NCBI GenBank assembly: GCA_946403565.1
Contig: CAMJAJ010000094.1
Coordinates: forward strand, 1 to 5,924
Source of the DNA: an uncultured Treponema sp.
GTDB taxonomy: Bacteria > Spirochaetota > Spirochaetia > Treponematales > Treponemataceae
Reading direction: 5' to 3'
DNA length: 5,924 nucleotides
Each line of letters opens with the position of its first letter. The stretch's first letter is position 1. Shown piece by piece: positions 1 through 5,924 of the stretch. Both the position numbers and the translations under genes were made by a program. The notes beneath the pieces were generated by a model. It was not told the origin of the DNA. It saw nothing but the letters and a program-made list of their open reading frames with translations, and searched no databases.

Positions 1-1379
1 AGGAGCTCGAAAAGACCTCGGAGCAGCTTGCCAAAAAGGAGCGTGAGGTTGAGCATCTGGATGAAAAGGCACTGTTCATTGCGAGTGTTGTCAATGCGGA
101 AGCAAATCAGAATACGGCGGTTGAAGAGTTCAAGCGGCTTTTAGAAAAGGACTACCAGGACTATGCAAACCAAAACGACAGCCTTGCTGAAGAAGCGTCC
201 GCGATGAAGCGCCTTCAGGACATACAGGGGCAGCTGGAGCTTGTGTCTCATGATGAACAGCTGCTTGGCAAGACCATCATAGCTATAGGCGGTGCTTTCT
301 CCAGCGGAAAGTCATCGTTCATGAACAGCTGTTTTGTGCAGAGCGAGATAACGCTTCCCGCTGATATGGACCAGACAACGGCAATCGCAACCTATGTGAT
401 GAACGGAGATCGAACGGAGATAGTCGGCTGTTCCTACACAGGCGGAAAGCTTTCTATTCCGGGGGAGATATTCAAGCTGTTTAGTTACGGGAAGGAAGAT
501 GAATTCAAATTCAATATGAAGCGGATCATTGATCAGGTCGTGTTCAAGTCGGAGTTTGTGCATCCTTTTGAGCATATCTGTTTTGTCGATACCCCAGGGT
601 TCAACCCCGGCTCAAATACCGAACTCGACCATGACACGGCAACAGCGGCAATTGCAAATGCGCAGGCGCTCCTGTGGTGTTTTGACATAACAGGTGGTAC
701 CATTCACAGTGACGAAATCGATATCCTGCAGGATATTCTGGAGAAGAATCCTGATATACGGCTTTATATTGTGGCAACCCGTGCAGATATACGTTCGATG
801 GAAGAGAACGAAGAGGTTCTTTCCCAGACAGAGATGCTCCTTGAAAATAGTTTCATCGACTTCGAGGGTATAAGCCTATATACCTCTACCGAAAAGTTTG
901 ATAGTCAGCCGCAGGAATATAGCTCTGCCGTTCGTAAGATGTCCCTGCTTGAATTCCTTGAAAAGAACAATGTTCCAAACCCTCAGAAAGAAGAAGCGCT
1001 TCTGGACAAGGTGAGGGAAGTGTTTGGTGATTATATTGCAGCTGACAGGGATAGGATCGACCGAACTGCATGTCAGTTGAAAATGTTTAATGCAATCGCA
1101 AATTCATTTTGGCAGATTGCGGACAGGAAGGATGAAGCCATTCTGTATTATAAAGCGAGGCAGAGTAAGAAATTTGGCGAAGAAGCTGTACCCGATGAGG
1201 TCAGCGACGAGGAGCTGGATAGTCTCTTTGCCGGCATGAATGAGATAAAGGCCGGTTTGCAGAAGACTCTGGACAAAGACATGGCCGACATACGGGTGGC
1301 AGAGGGGCTGCGCGATACGTTTTGCCGCTGCATCCGGCGCGCCTTCAGGTGCAAGGCCGATTCCATGGAAACGGCTTGA
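1..1379 (+). CDS. Bacterial dynamin-like GTPase, 5' end missing
   Basis: The reading frame is open from the left edge (first full codon at base 3), giving 458 visible codons before TGA; the true start lies outside. The ATG at 204 is internal, since the 67 codons before it form a charged heptad-like helix continuous with the domain. GTPase motifs are readable: P-loop GAFSSGKS at 291-314, G2 threonines in DQTTA near 375-380, G3 DTPG at 588-599 within VDTPGFNPG, and a TRAD G4 motif at 777-788 in place of the usual T/NKxD. Motif order and spacing fit the dynamin family, whose members hydrolyse GTP while remodelling membranes. About 185 mostly helical, charged residues follow G4; this is short for the stalk of a bacterial dynamin, so the protein may be compact or work with a partner. 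No transmembrane segment is visible. The body is AT-richer than the downstream genes, but the last ~180 bases are not. The family call is firm; the cellular role (membrane repair, division, phage defence) is unknown. Confidence 0.87.
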   Translation, partial: ELEKTSEQLAKKEREVEHLDEKALFIASVVNAEANQNTAVEEFKRLLEKDYQDYANQNDSLAEEASAMKRLQDIQGQLELVSHDEQLLGKTIIAIGGAFSSGKSSFMNSCFVQSEITLPADMDQTTAIATYVMNGDRTEIVGCSYTGGKLSIPGEIFKLFSYGKEDEFKFNMKRIIDQVVFKSEFVHPFEHICFVDTPGFNPGSNTELDHDTATAAIANAQALLWCFDITGGTIHSDEIDILQDILEKNPDIRLYIVATRADIRSMEENEEVLSQTEMLLENSFIDFEGISLYTSTEKFDSQPQEYSSAVRKMSLLEFLEKNNVPNPQKEEALLDKVREVFGDYIAADRDRIDRTACQLKMFNAIANSFWQIADRKDEAILYYKARQSKKFGEEAVPDEVSDEELDSLFAGMNEIKAGLQKTLDKDMADIRVAEGLRDTFCRCIRRAFRCKADSMETA

Positions 1380-1412
1380 AGCTGGCTGCCTGAGGTATCC
1401 ACAGTTCCTGAA

Positions 1413-1447
1413 GGGGGGGGAGAAAAACGTATTTTCCTGCCCCTCCC
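1413..1447 (+). other. Stem-loop built on an 8-G tract
   Basis: Eight G residues (1413-1420) can pair continuously with CCCCTCCC (1440-1447): seven G-C pairs and one G-U pair (1416 with 1444). An inner helix GAAAA/TTTTC (1422-1426 with 1432-1436) closes a 5-base loop. It begins 33 bases after the GTPase stop. No T run follows directly, so it is not a textbook terminator alone, but it could stall polymerase, protect the 3' end of the GTPase mRNA, or compete with the next hairpin. The pairing is seen directly; function is inferred. Confidence 0.55.
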
Positions 1448-1468
1448 GCTAGTCACTCGGGGCTTTTT
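1444..1468 (+). terminator. Possible weak intrinsic terminator after the GTPase gene
   Basis: TCCCG (1444-1448) pairs with CGGGG (1458-1462) around a 9-base loop, followed after one C by five T (1464-1468). The stem is only four G-C pairs plus one wobble, weak for a rho-independent terminator. Its left arm overlaps the right arm of the stronger 8-G stem-loop, so the two cannot form together. Position between the GTPase stop and yhbY fits termination of the GTPase transcript. Confidence 0.4.
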
Positions 1469-1478
1469 CTGCTATCAT
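1450..1478 (+). promoter_or_regulatory. Candidate sigma-70 type promoter for yhbY-mtnN
   Basis: TAGTCA at 1450-1455 matches the -35 consensus TTGACA at four of six positions, and TATCAT at 1473-1478 matches the -10 consensus TATAAT at five of six, with an ideal 17-base spacer. The expected transcription start, about seven bases past the -10 box, falls at or beside the ATG at 1485. It overlaps the candidate terminator, an arrangement common between back-to-back transcription units. Confidence 0.45.
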
Positions 1479-1484
1479 TCCCCT

Positions 1485-1802
1485 ATGATTGATTTGAACA
1501 GCAAGCAGAGGAAGCTGCTGGAGAAGGCTGCCCATCCCCTTTCCCCCCTCGTCATCGTGGGGCAGGAGGGCGTGACGGACGGCGTTTCAGCCATGCTTTC
1601 CTCACAGCTTGATAAGCACGAACTTGTCAAGCTGAAATTCAACGAATATAAGGAAGAGAAGCGGGAGCTGGCCGCCGGGCTTGCCCAGGCGACGGACTCG
1701 ACGCTGGTGCGGATAATCGGCAACATCGCGACCTTTTACCGGGAGAGCCCGGAGGAGGACAAGCGGATGTTCAAGAAGCAGCTGGAAAAGCTTGAGAAAT
1801 AA
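1485..1802 (+). CDS. yhbY: YhbY family RNA-binding protein (CRM domain)
   Basis: This 105-residue protein is a single CRM domain, the fold shared by bacterial YhbY and plant organelle splicing factors. Visible landmarks are the N-terminal KQRKLLEKAAHPL helix (residues 8-20), the GxxG RNA-binding loop as GQEG at 26-29, a DKHELVKLKF strand (43-52), and the closing RIIGNIATFYRES (77-88). Length and order match E. coli YhbY, which associates with precursor 50S ribosomal subunits and acts in their maturation. The charged tail (89-105, rich in E and K) extends a little past the core. The start at 1485 is chosen because residues align with the family from the first position. It has no recognisable Shine-Dalgarno sequence, and the candidate promoter suggests a leaderless or nearly leaderless message. 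It is followed after 11 bases by mtnN, forming an operon. Confidence 0.93.
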   Translation: MIDLNSKQRKLLEKAAHPLSPLVIVGQEGVTDGVSAMLSSQLDKHELVKLKFNEYKEEKRELAAGLAQATDSTLVRIIGNIATFYRESPEEDKRMFKKQLEKLEK

Positions 1803-1806
1803 GGAG
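1800..1806 (+). promoter_or_regulatory. mtnN ribosome binding site overlapping the yhbY stop
   Basis: TAAGGAG contains the yhbY stop TAA (1800-1802) and a good Shine-Dalgarno core GGAG (1803-1806), seven bases before the mtnN ATG at 1814. Ribosomes finishing yhbY would sit on this site, so translation of the two genes is likely coupled. Confidence 0.8.
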
Positions 1807-1813
1807 CAGAATC

Positions 1814-2524
1814 ATGGCAGCTAAGAAAATAGGCATAATCGGTGCGATGGAGGTGGAGGTCAAGGCCCTCCGCTCCCTTTTGGCGGACGCGAAGGAGAGC
1901 GTCCTTGGCGGTCTGAATTTTGTGGAGGGCCGGTTGGACGGAACGCAGGTCGTCCTTGTCCGCTCCGGCGTGGGCAAGGTGAACGCGGCCCTCTGTGCCC
2001 AGCGCCTTGTCCTCCAGTTTGGCGTGACCCACGTCATAAACACCGGAATCGCGGGGGCGATGGCGCGGGGGCTTAAGGTGCTGGACTTTGTGGCTTCCAC
2101 CGATGCCCTCTACCACGACATGGACGCGACGGGCTTCGGCTACAAGGTGACCGAGATTCCGCAGATGCCCTGCTCGGACTTCCCCGCGGACCAGGCCATG
2201 CTGGACGCGGCCAAGAAGGCGTTCGCATCCCTTCCCGAGGCGGACGGCCACAAACTGGTGGAAGGCCGCATAGCGACGGGAGACCAGTTCATCAGCGACA
2301 AGGCGCTCAAGGAGCGGATACGGGCCAATTGCGACCCCGCCTGCGTGGAGATGGAGGGGACGGCCATAGCCCACGCCTGCTACCTGAACAAGGTTCCCTT
2401 CGTCATCATACGCTGCATGAGCGACATGGCGGATGACACCGGCGAGAATACCTACAGCTTCAACGAGGAGGCCGCTGCAAACCTGAGCGCCGCACTCGTC
2501 AGGAACATGCTTACGGGATTCTGA
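1814..2524 (+). CDS. mtnN: 5'-methylthioadenosine / S-adenosylhomocysteine nucleosidase
   Basis: The 236-residue protein matches MtnN (Pfs) along its whole length. The enzyme cleaves the glycosidic bond of methylthioadenosine, S-adenosylhomocysteine and 5'-deoxyadenosine to release adenine, in the cytoplasm. By comparison with E. coli MtnN, the catalytic base Glu12 corresponds to E15 in IGAMEVEV, the ribose-binding Met173-Glu174 to M180-E181 in VEMEGTAIAH, and the catalytic Asp197 to D204 in RCMSDMAD. Other family landmarks are SGVGKVNAA (51-59), NTGIAGAM (76-83), YHDMDATGFGY (100-110) and GDQFI (156-160). All key residues are intact, so it should be active. In methyl-cycle organisms it feeds S-ribosylhomocysteine to LuxS and so to autoinducer-2; luxS is not in this window. 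It is co-transcribed with yhbY and is followed by a strong stem-loop. Base composition matches the GH2 gene downstream. Confidence 0.96.
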   Translation: MAAKKIGIIGAMEVEVKALRSLLADAKESVLGGLNFVEGRLDGTQVVLVRSGVGKVNAALCAQRLVLQFGVTHVINTGIAGAMARGLKVLDFVASTDALYHDMDATGFGYKVTEIPQMPCSDFPADQAMLDAAKKAFASLPEADGHKLVEGRIATGDQFISDKALKERIRANCDPACVEMEGTAIAHACYLNKVPFVIIRCMSDMADDTGENTYSFNEEAAANLSAALVRNMLTGF

Positions 2525-2538
2525 TTCCGGCTGCAATC

Positions 2539-2577
2539 GGGACTGTTTCAAAAGCTGTCTGCTTTTGGAGCGGCCCC
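2539..2577 (+). terminator. Long imperfect stem-loop after mtnN, probable terminator or dispersed palindrome
   Basis: The left arm (2539-2555) and right arm (2561-2577) form a 17-position stem around the loop TGTCT: thirteen Watson-Crick pairs, three G-U pairs (2544/2572, 2546/2570, 2548/2568) and one A-C mismatch (2542/2574). The inner CAAAAGC/GCTTTTG seven pairs are perfect. It starts 14 bases after the mtnN stop. There is no T run behind it, so it is not a classical intrinsic terminator; it may stabilise the 3' end of the mRNA, or be a copy of a dispersed palindromic repeat. The structure is certain; the terminator role is inference. Confidence 0.6.
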
Positions 2578-2626
2578 TGTCAATTTCAAGCTCTGTTACG
2601 ATTCTAGCCCCGGCTCGGGAAAGCAC

Positions 2627-2633
2627 AGGAGGG
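2627..2633 (+). promoter_or_regulatory. Strong ribosome binding site of the GH2 gene
   Basis: AGGAGGG lies seven bases before the ATG at 2641 and is close to the perfect anti-16S complement. An in-frame TAG at 2605-2607, with no start codon between it and 2641, leaves this as the only plausible start. Confidence 0.88.
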
Positions 2634-2640
2634 TGGCGAT

Positions 2641-5600
2641 ATGGAAACTCTTTTCAACTCCGGCTGGCAGTTTGCCAAGCTTCATGTGGAAAACAAGACC
2701 TTGGCTGACGGTTCGCCGGTCTTCTATTCCCCCGATGAGTTTTATCCGTTGGCCGCAGGGCAGGAGTACCGTCCTGTCGAGCTGCCGCACGACTACCTTA
2801 TCTCACAGGTGGGCGACCTGTACGAGAACTCTGTCGGCTTTTACCGGAAGGAATTCTGCCTGGAGGAGCTGCAGGAGCGGACTGCCCTCCGCTTTGAGGG
2901 CGTGTACATGAACTCGGCCCTTTGGGTGAACGGGAAGAAGGCCTTTGAGTGGAAGTACGGCTATACGGCGTTCGAGGCCGACATAAGCCCCTTCGTCAGG
3001 CAGGGGACGAACACCGTGGATCTTGTCTGTGTCTATCAGGCCCCCAACAGCCGCTGGTATTCCGGTGCGGGAATATACCGCGATGTGCACCTTGTGCAGA
3101 GTCCGCTTCCCTTTCTGGTCAATGACGGCGTTTATTTTGTCGCCAGGCGGCTGGCTGCCGGAAACTATCGGGTCAGCATTTCCACGGAGCTTGCGGCACG
3201 AAGTTCGCTGGAGTCCTCCTCTATCCTCGAGGGCTGCTCGCTTTCCTACAGCCTGGAGGAGAAAGCCGTTCCCGCCACACAAAAGAAGCACGGCAGAAAA
3301 AACAGGGGGGCGGAAAGGATATGGGAAGCCTCCGTAGGGGAGGGAGGCATGATTCCCATCTACGGCGAACGGCTTGCCAGCTACCTGCGCTCCGTCACCG
3401 GCATATCCGGCTACCGTATCTTTCAAAACCACATCGATTTTGAGCTGAACGACGTGCGGGAGTGGTCCCTGGAATCTCCTTCCCTGTACACGCTTACGGT
3501 CAACTTGGTCAGGGACGGCGAGGTTATCGGCAGCCTGTCGCAGAACATCGGCTTCCGGAGCATCACGATGGACGCGGACAGGGGCCTGTTCCTGAACGGC
3601 AGGCCGGTCAAGCTCAACGGAATATGCGGCCATCACGACCTTGGCGCGCTGGGAGCGGCATTTGACATCGAGGCGCTCCGGCGGAAGGCCCTGGTCATGC
3701 GGCGGATGGGAGTGAATGCCGTCCGCACCTCGCACAATCCCGTTCCTCCGGCATACCTCGACCTGGCGGACGAGCTGGGCTTCCTCGTGGACAGCGAGGG
3801 CTTTGACATGTGGCAGAAGCACAAGACGACCTATGATTACGCCGCCTACTTTGACGAGTGGCACGAGCGCGACGTCGCATCCTGGGTGCGGCAGGCACGG
3901 AACCACCCGTCCGTATTCATGTGGAGCATCGGCAACGAGATTTACGATACCCATCAGGAGACTGGGCCTGCCGTGACGAAGGAGCTCAAGTCCAACGTCA
4001 GGCGCTGGGACCCGGAGGAGAATGCCGCCGTCACGATTGGATCCAATTTCATGGCCGGTGAGGGTGCGCAGGAGTGCGCCACGTTTCTGGATGCGGCCGG
4101 CTACAACTATCTGGAGCGGCTCTTCGAGGAGCATCATGCCAAGTATCCCGACTGGAAGATATACGGCAGCGAGACCTCTTCCACCGTACAGAGCCGGGGG
4201 GTATACCACTTCCCGCGCTCCCGCCGCCTTTTGACCCATGCGGACCTCCAGTGCTCCACGCTGGGCAACTGCACGACCAACTGGGGGGCAAAGGATAGCT
4301 CCTTCGTCGTGACGGCATACCGTGACCGTCCGTTCACGATGGGGCAGTTCATCTGGACCGGCTGGGACTACATCGGGGAGCCGACCCCCTATCAGACCAA
4401 GAACTCCTACTTTGGGCAGGTGGACACGGCCGGTTTCCCCAAGGACACCTACTATATCTACCAGGCAGGTTGGACGAGCTACAAGGATGCCCCCTTTATT
4501 CGCATTACCCCCTACTGGGATTTCAACGAGGGGCAGCTGGTGGACATACGGGCCTATTCCAATGCTCCTGGAGTGGAGATCTTTGTGAACGGCAGGTCGG
4601 TCGCCAAGTTCAACCGCGATGTCGCCAGCATGCAGGACCTGGGCCCCGGGGTGCAGGTTCCCTACGAGCAGGGCGAGATAGCGGCGGTCGCCTACGACGA
4701 GCGGGGGCGTGAGATTGCCCGCGACGTGCGGAAAAGCTTCGGCGATGCGGCGCGCCTCTGCGTCAGGGAGGAGCAGGAGAACCGGACCGAAGGGGGCCGC
4801 CTCCGCTTCTTTGACATCTCCGCGCTGGATTCGGCAGGCAGGGATTGTGAGAACGCCCGTTGCCTTGTCACCGTGCAGCTTTCGGGACAGGCCCGGCTCC
4901 TGGGACTGGACAACGGCGACAGCACGGACTATGACGAGTACCAGGGGGCCGATGGAAAGCAGCATACCCGCCGTATGTTTTCTGGCCGCCTGCTTGCGAT
5001 AGTGAGGATGGACAGTCCGGATGCGGACTTTACGATTGCCGCCGCAAGCCGGGGCCTTGAGGGGGCGGGTATGGAGTTCCAGCATGGTGAGGCGCTTGCG
5101 GCAAAGCGGCTTCCTGCCGGTCTCTTTCCGGAGCCTGCCGGGTATGTTCCCGTCAGGAAGATAGCGCTTTCCTGTACGGGCGGGAGCAGGAAGCTTTGCC
5201 CGGGGGCGGCCGAGGCTGTCCTTGCCGCGGAACTGTATCCCGCTGATGCGAGCGACAGGACGCTTGCATGGAAGGCCGTGGACGCGGAAGGGGTGGAAAG
5301 CTCCTGCGTCAGGATAGAGCCGTCGGCTGATGGCCTGACTGCGCGGGTCGTGGCGGAGGAGGACGGGGAATTCCGCCTGTCCTGTTCCGCCTCCAACGGC
5401 CGGGGACAGCCGGAGGTGCTGAGCGAGCTGGAGTTCTCGGTCTCGGGAATGGGCAGGAAGGCCCTGAACCCCTATTCCTTTATCTACGGCTGCCGCTGTT
5501 CCCGTCCGGCGGAAACAAAGCTTTCGTTCGACGGAGGCATTTTCACCGAGGAAGGAAGGTCGTCGTATACCTTTGACCGAGTTGACTTTGGCAAGGACGG

Positions 5601-5924
5601 GGCGGACGTGATGACCGTGCCGATATTCCATTGGGACGACGAGTTCCCGCTTGAGATATGGGATGGAACATTCGAGGACGGGAAATCGAAGGGTGCGCGG
5701 CTCCTTTTCAAGGGGAACTACCGGGCCAAGAGCGTCTACAACGTGTACAGCCCGAACACCTTCCTCCTTTCCCGCCGCCTGTTCGGCCTGCACAGCATAA
5801 GCTTCGTCACGTTTGACAAGCTTTCCCTGCACGGCTTCTCCTGTCCCGTCACTCCCAAGGCGCGGGCCTTCTTGGCTGCGGCTGACGCGGACAGCATAAC
5901 CGGAGATGCCTTCACGCGGCAGGA
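2641..5924 (+). CDS. Glycoside hydrolase family 2 enzyme, probable beta-galactosidase, 3' end missing
   Basis: The frame is open to the right edge (1094 codons, no stop). Domains in order: galactose-binding-like jelly roll (about 5-155, with LPHDYLIS, VYMNSALWVNG and SRWYSGAGIYRDV); immunoglobulin-like domain (about 160-307); TIM barrel (about 308-605); DUF4982-type domain (about 612-670, VEIFVNGRSV); GH2 C-terminal domain 5 type (about 718-800, GLDNGDSTDY); an Ig-like segment (about 840-935); and a carbohydrate-binding-like segment (about 955-1080). The acid/base is E433 in WSIGNEI and the nucleophile E511 in YGSETSS; the substrate-site motifs HHDLGALG (331-338), VRTSHNP (361-367) and WTGWDYIGEPTPY (572-584) are present. 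Where beta-glucuronidases carry their NxK motif, this protein reads SYFGQVDTAG, favouring galactoside. There is no signal peptide (METLFNSGWQFAKLHV), so it should act in the cytoplasm on imported oligosaccharides. It follows the mtnN stem-loop by 63 bases and is probably a separate transcription unit. Family is certain; substrate is inferred. Confidence 0.93.
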   Translation, partial: METLFNSGWQFAKLHVENKTLADGSPVFYSPDEFYPLAAGQEYRPVELPHDYLISQVGDLYENSVGFYRKEFCLEELQERTALRFEGVYMNSALWVNGKKAFEWKYGYTAFEADISPFVRQGTNTVDLVCVYQAPNSRWYSGAGIYRDVHLVQSPLPFLVNDGVYFVARRLAAGNYRVSISTELAARSSLESSSILEGCSLSYSLEEKAVPATQKKHGRKNRGAERIWEASVGEGGMIPIYGERLASYLRSVTGISGYRIFQNHIDFELNDVREWSLESPSLYTLTVNLVRDGEVIGSLSQNIGFRSITMDADRGLFLNGRPVKLNGICGHHDLGALGAAFDIEALRRKALVMRRMGVNAVRTSHNPVPPAYLDLADELGFLVDSEGFDMWQKHKTTYDYAAYFDEWHERDVASWVRQARNHPSVFMWSIGNEIYDTHQETGPAVTKELKSNVRRWDPEENAAVTIGSNFMAGEGAQECATFLDAAGYNYLERLFEEHHAKYPDWKIYGSETSSTVQSRGVYHFPRSRRLLTHADLQCSTLGNCTTNWGAKDSSFVVTAYRDRPFTMGQFIWTGWDYIGEPTPYQTKNSYFGQVDTAGFPKDTYYIYQAGWTSYKDAPFIRITPYWDFNEGQLVDIRAYSNAPGVEIFVNGRSVAKFNRDVASMQDLGPGVQVPYEQGEIAAVAYDERGREIARDVRKSFGDAARLCVREEQENRTEGGRLRFFDISALDSAGRDCENARCLVTVQLSGQARLLGLDNGDSTDYDEYQGADGKQHTRRMFSGRLLAIVRMDSPDADFTIAAASRGLEGAGMEFQHGEALAAKRLPAGLFPEPAGYVPVRKIALSCTGGSRKLCPGAAEAVLAAELYPADASDRTLAWKAVDAEGVESSCVRIEPSADGLTARVVAEEDGEFRLSCSASNGRGQPEVLSELEFSVSGMGRKALNPYSFIYGCRCSRPAETKLSFDGGIFTEEGRSSYTFDRVDFGKDGADVMTVPIFHWDDEFPLEIWDGTFEDGKSKGARLLFKGNYRAKSVYNVYSPNTFLLSRRLFGLHSISFVTFDKLSLHGFSCPVTPKARAFLAAADADSITGDAFTRQ

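Noticed and set aside
204..206. ATG at 204 as the start of the GTPase
   Set aside because: The frame is open upstream to the edge with coherent coiled-coil coding sequence, and there is no Shine-Dalgarno before 204 (preceding bases GAAGCGTCCGCG). It is an internal methionine.
1376..1401. TTGAAG at 1376-1381 as a -35 box at the GTPase stop
   Set aside because: The only -10-like sequence near it (TATCCA, 1396-1401) is spaced 14 bases away and matches poorly.
2594..2602. Possible extended -10 promoter TGTTACGAT for the GH2 gene
   Set aside because: The -10 hexamer matches only four of six positions and no acceptable -35 lies 16-18 bases upstream. A promoter is expected in 2578-2626, but this evidence is too weak for a feature.
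2609..2619. Small hairpin CCCG-GCT-CGGG just before the GH2 ribosome binding site
   Set aside because: Four pairs with a three-base loop is expected by chance in GC-rich DNA, and it leaves the Shine-Dalgarno free.
1736..2626. Minus-strand open frame of about 296 codons opposite mtnN
   Set aside because: It mirrors the mtnN codons (also free of TTA, CTA and TCA), shows no family motifs, and overlaps a gene with all catalytic residues intact.
3295..3312. Possible frameshift at the A6/G6 runs in the GH2 gene
   Set aside because: I translated the frame through this region to the right edge; it remains open and family motifs continue in the same frame on both sides, so no frameshift is present.
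2803..5832. Minus-strand open frame of about 1009 codons lying opposite the GH2 gene
   Set aside because: It is in exact codon register with the GH2 gene, so it stays open simply because that gene lacks TTA, CTA and TCA codons; it ends exactly opposite the single TCA at 2803-2805. Its translation is rich in arginine, glycine, valine and proline without recognisable motifs, while the plus strand has a complete GH2 catalytic signature.

Overview
The window holds four plus-strand genes, two of them cut by the window edges: the 3' part of a bacterial dynamin-like GTPase, a complete yhbY, a complete mtnN, and a large glycoside hydrolase family 2 (GH2) enzyme that runs off the right edge. No tRNA, rRNA, CRISPR array, insertion sequence or phage gene is visible. 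The minus strand has long open frames, but all are explained as shadows of the plus-strand genes.

Organism: a fermentative, carbohydrate-using bacterium with fairly GC-rich coding DNA. The GH2 gene combines near-total avoidance of TTA, CTA and TCA codons with free use of ATA for isoleucine. A gut or rumen spirochaete of the Treponema group is my best guess, mostly from general resemblance of the proteins and of the hairpins. This is low confidence, and a Firmicute such as a Lachnospiraceae member is not excluded.

Layout: bases 1-1379 encode a coiled-coil segment followed by a GTPase domain with readable G1 to G4 motifs; this gene is AT-richer than the rest except in its last ~180 bases. Bases 1380-1484 are a dense control region: an 8-G tract that pairs with a downstream C-rich arm, a competing short hairpin followed by five T, and a -35/-10 pair placed so that transcription would begin at or next to the yhbY start codon. 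Bases 1485-2524 are a two-gene operon, yhbY then mtnN, with an 11-base gap and the mtnN ribosome binding site overlapping the yhbY stop. Bases 2525-2640 hold a 17-position imperfect stem-loop, probably the operon terminator, and a strong ribosome binding site. Bases 2641-5924 are the GH2 enzyme, probably a beta-galactosidase, with several extra C-terminal domains.

Functionally the genes look like neighbours, not one pathway. YhbY acts in large-subunit ribosome assembly. MtnN recycles methylthioadenosine and S-adenosylhomocysteine. The GH2 enzyme has no signal peptide and would break down imported oligosaccharides in the cytoplasm. The GTPase probably works at membranes, with its partners outside the window. 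I did not find a convincing new multi-gene system; the most interesting material is the RNA and promoter architecture between the genes.
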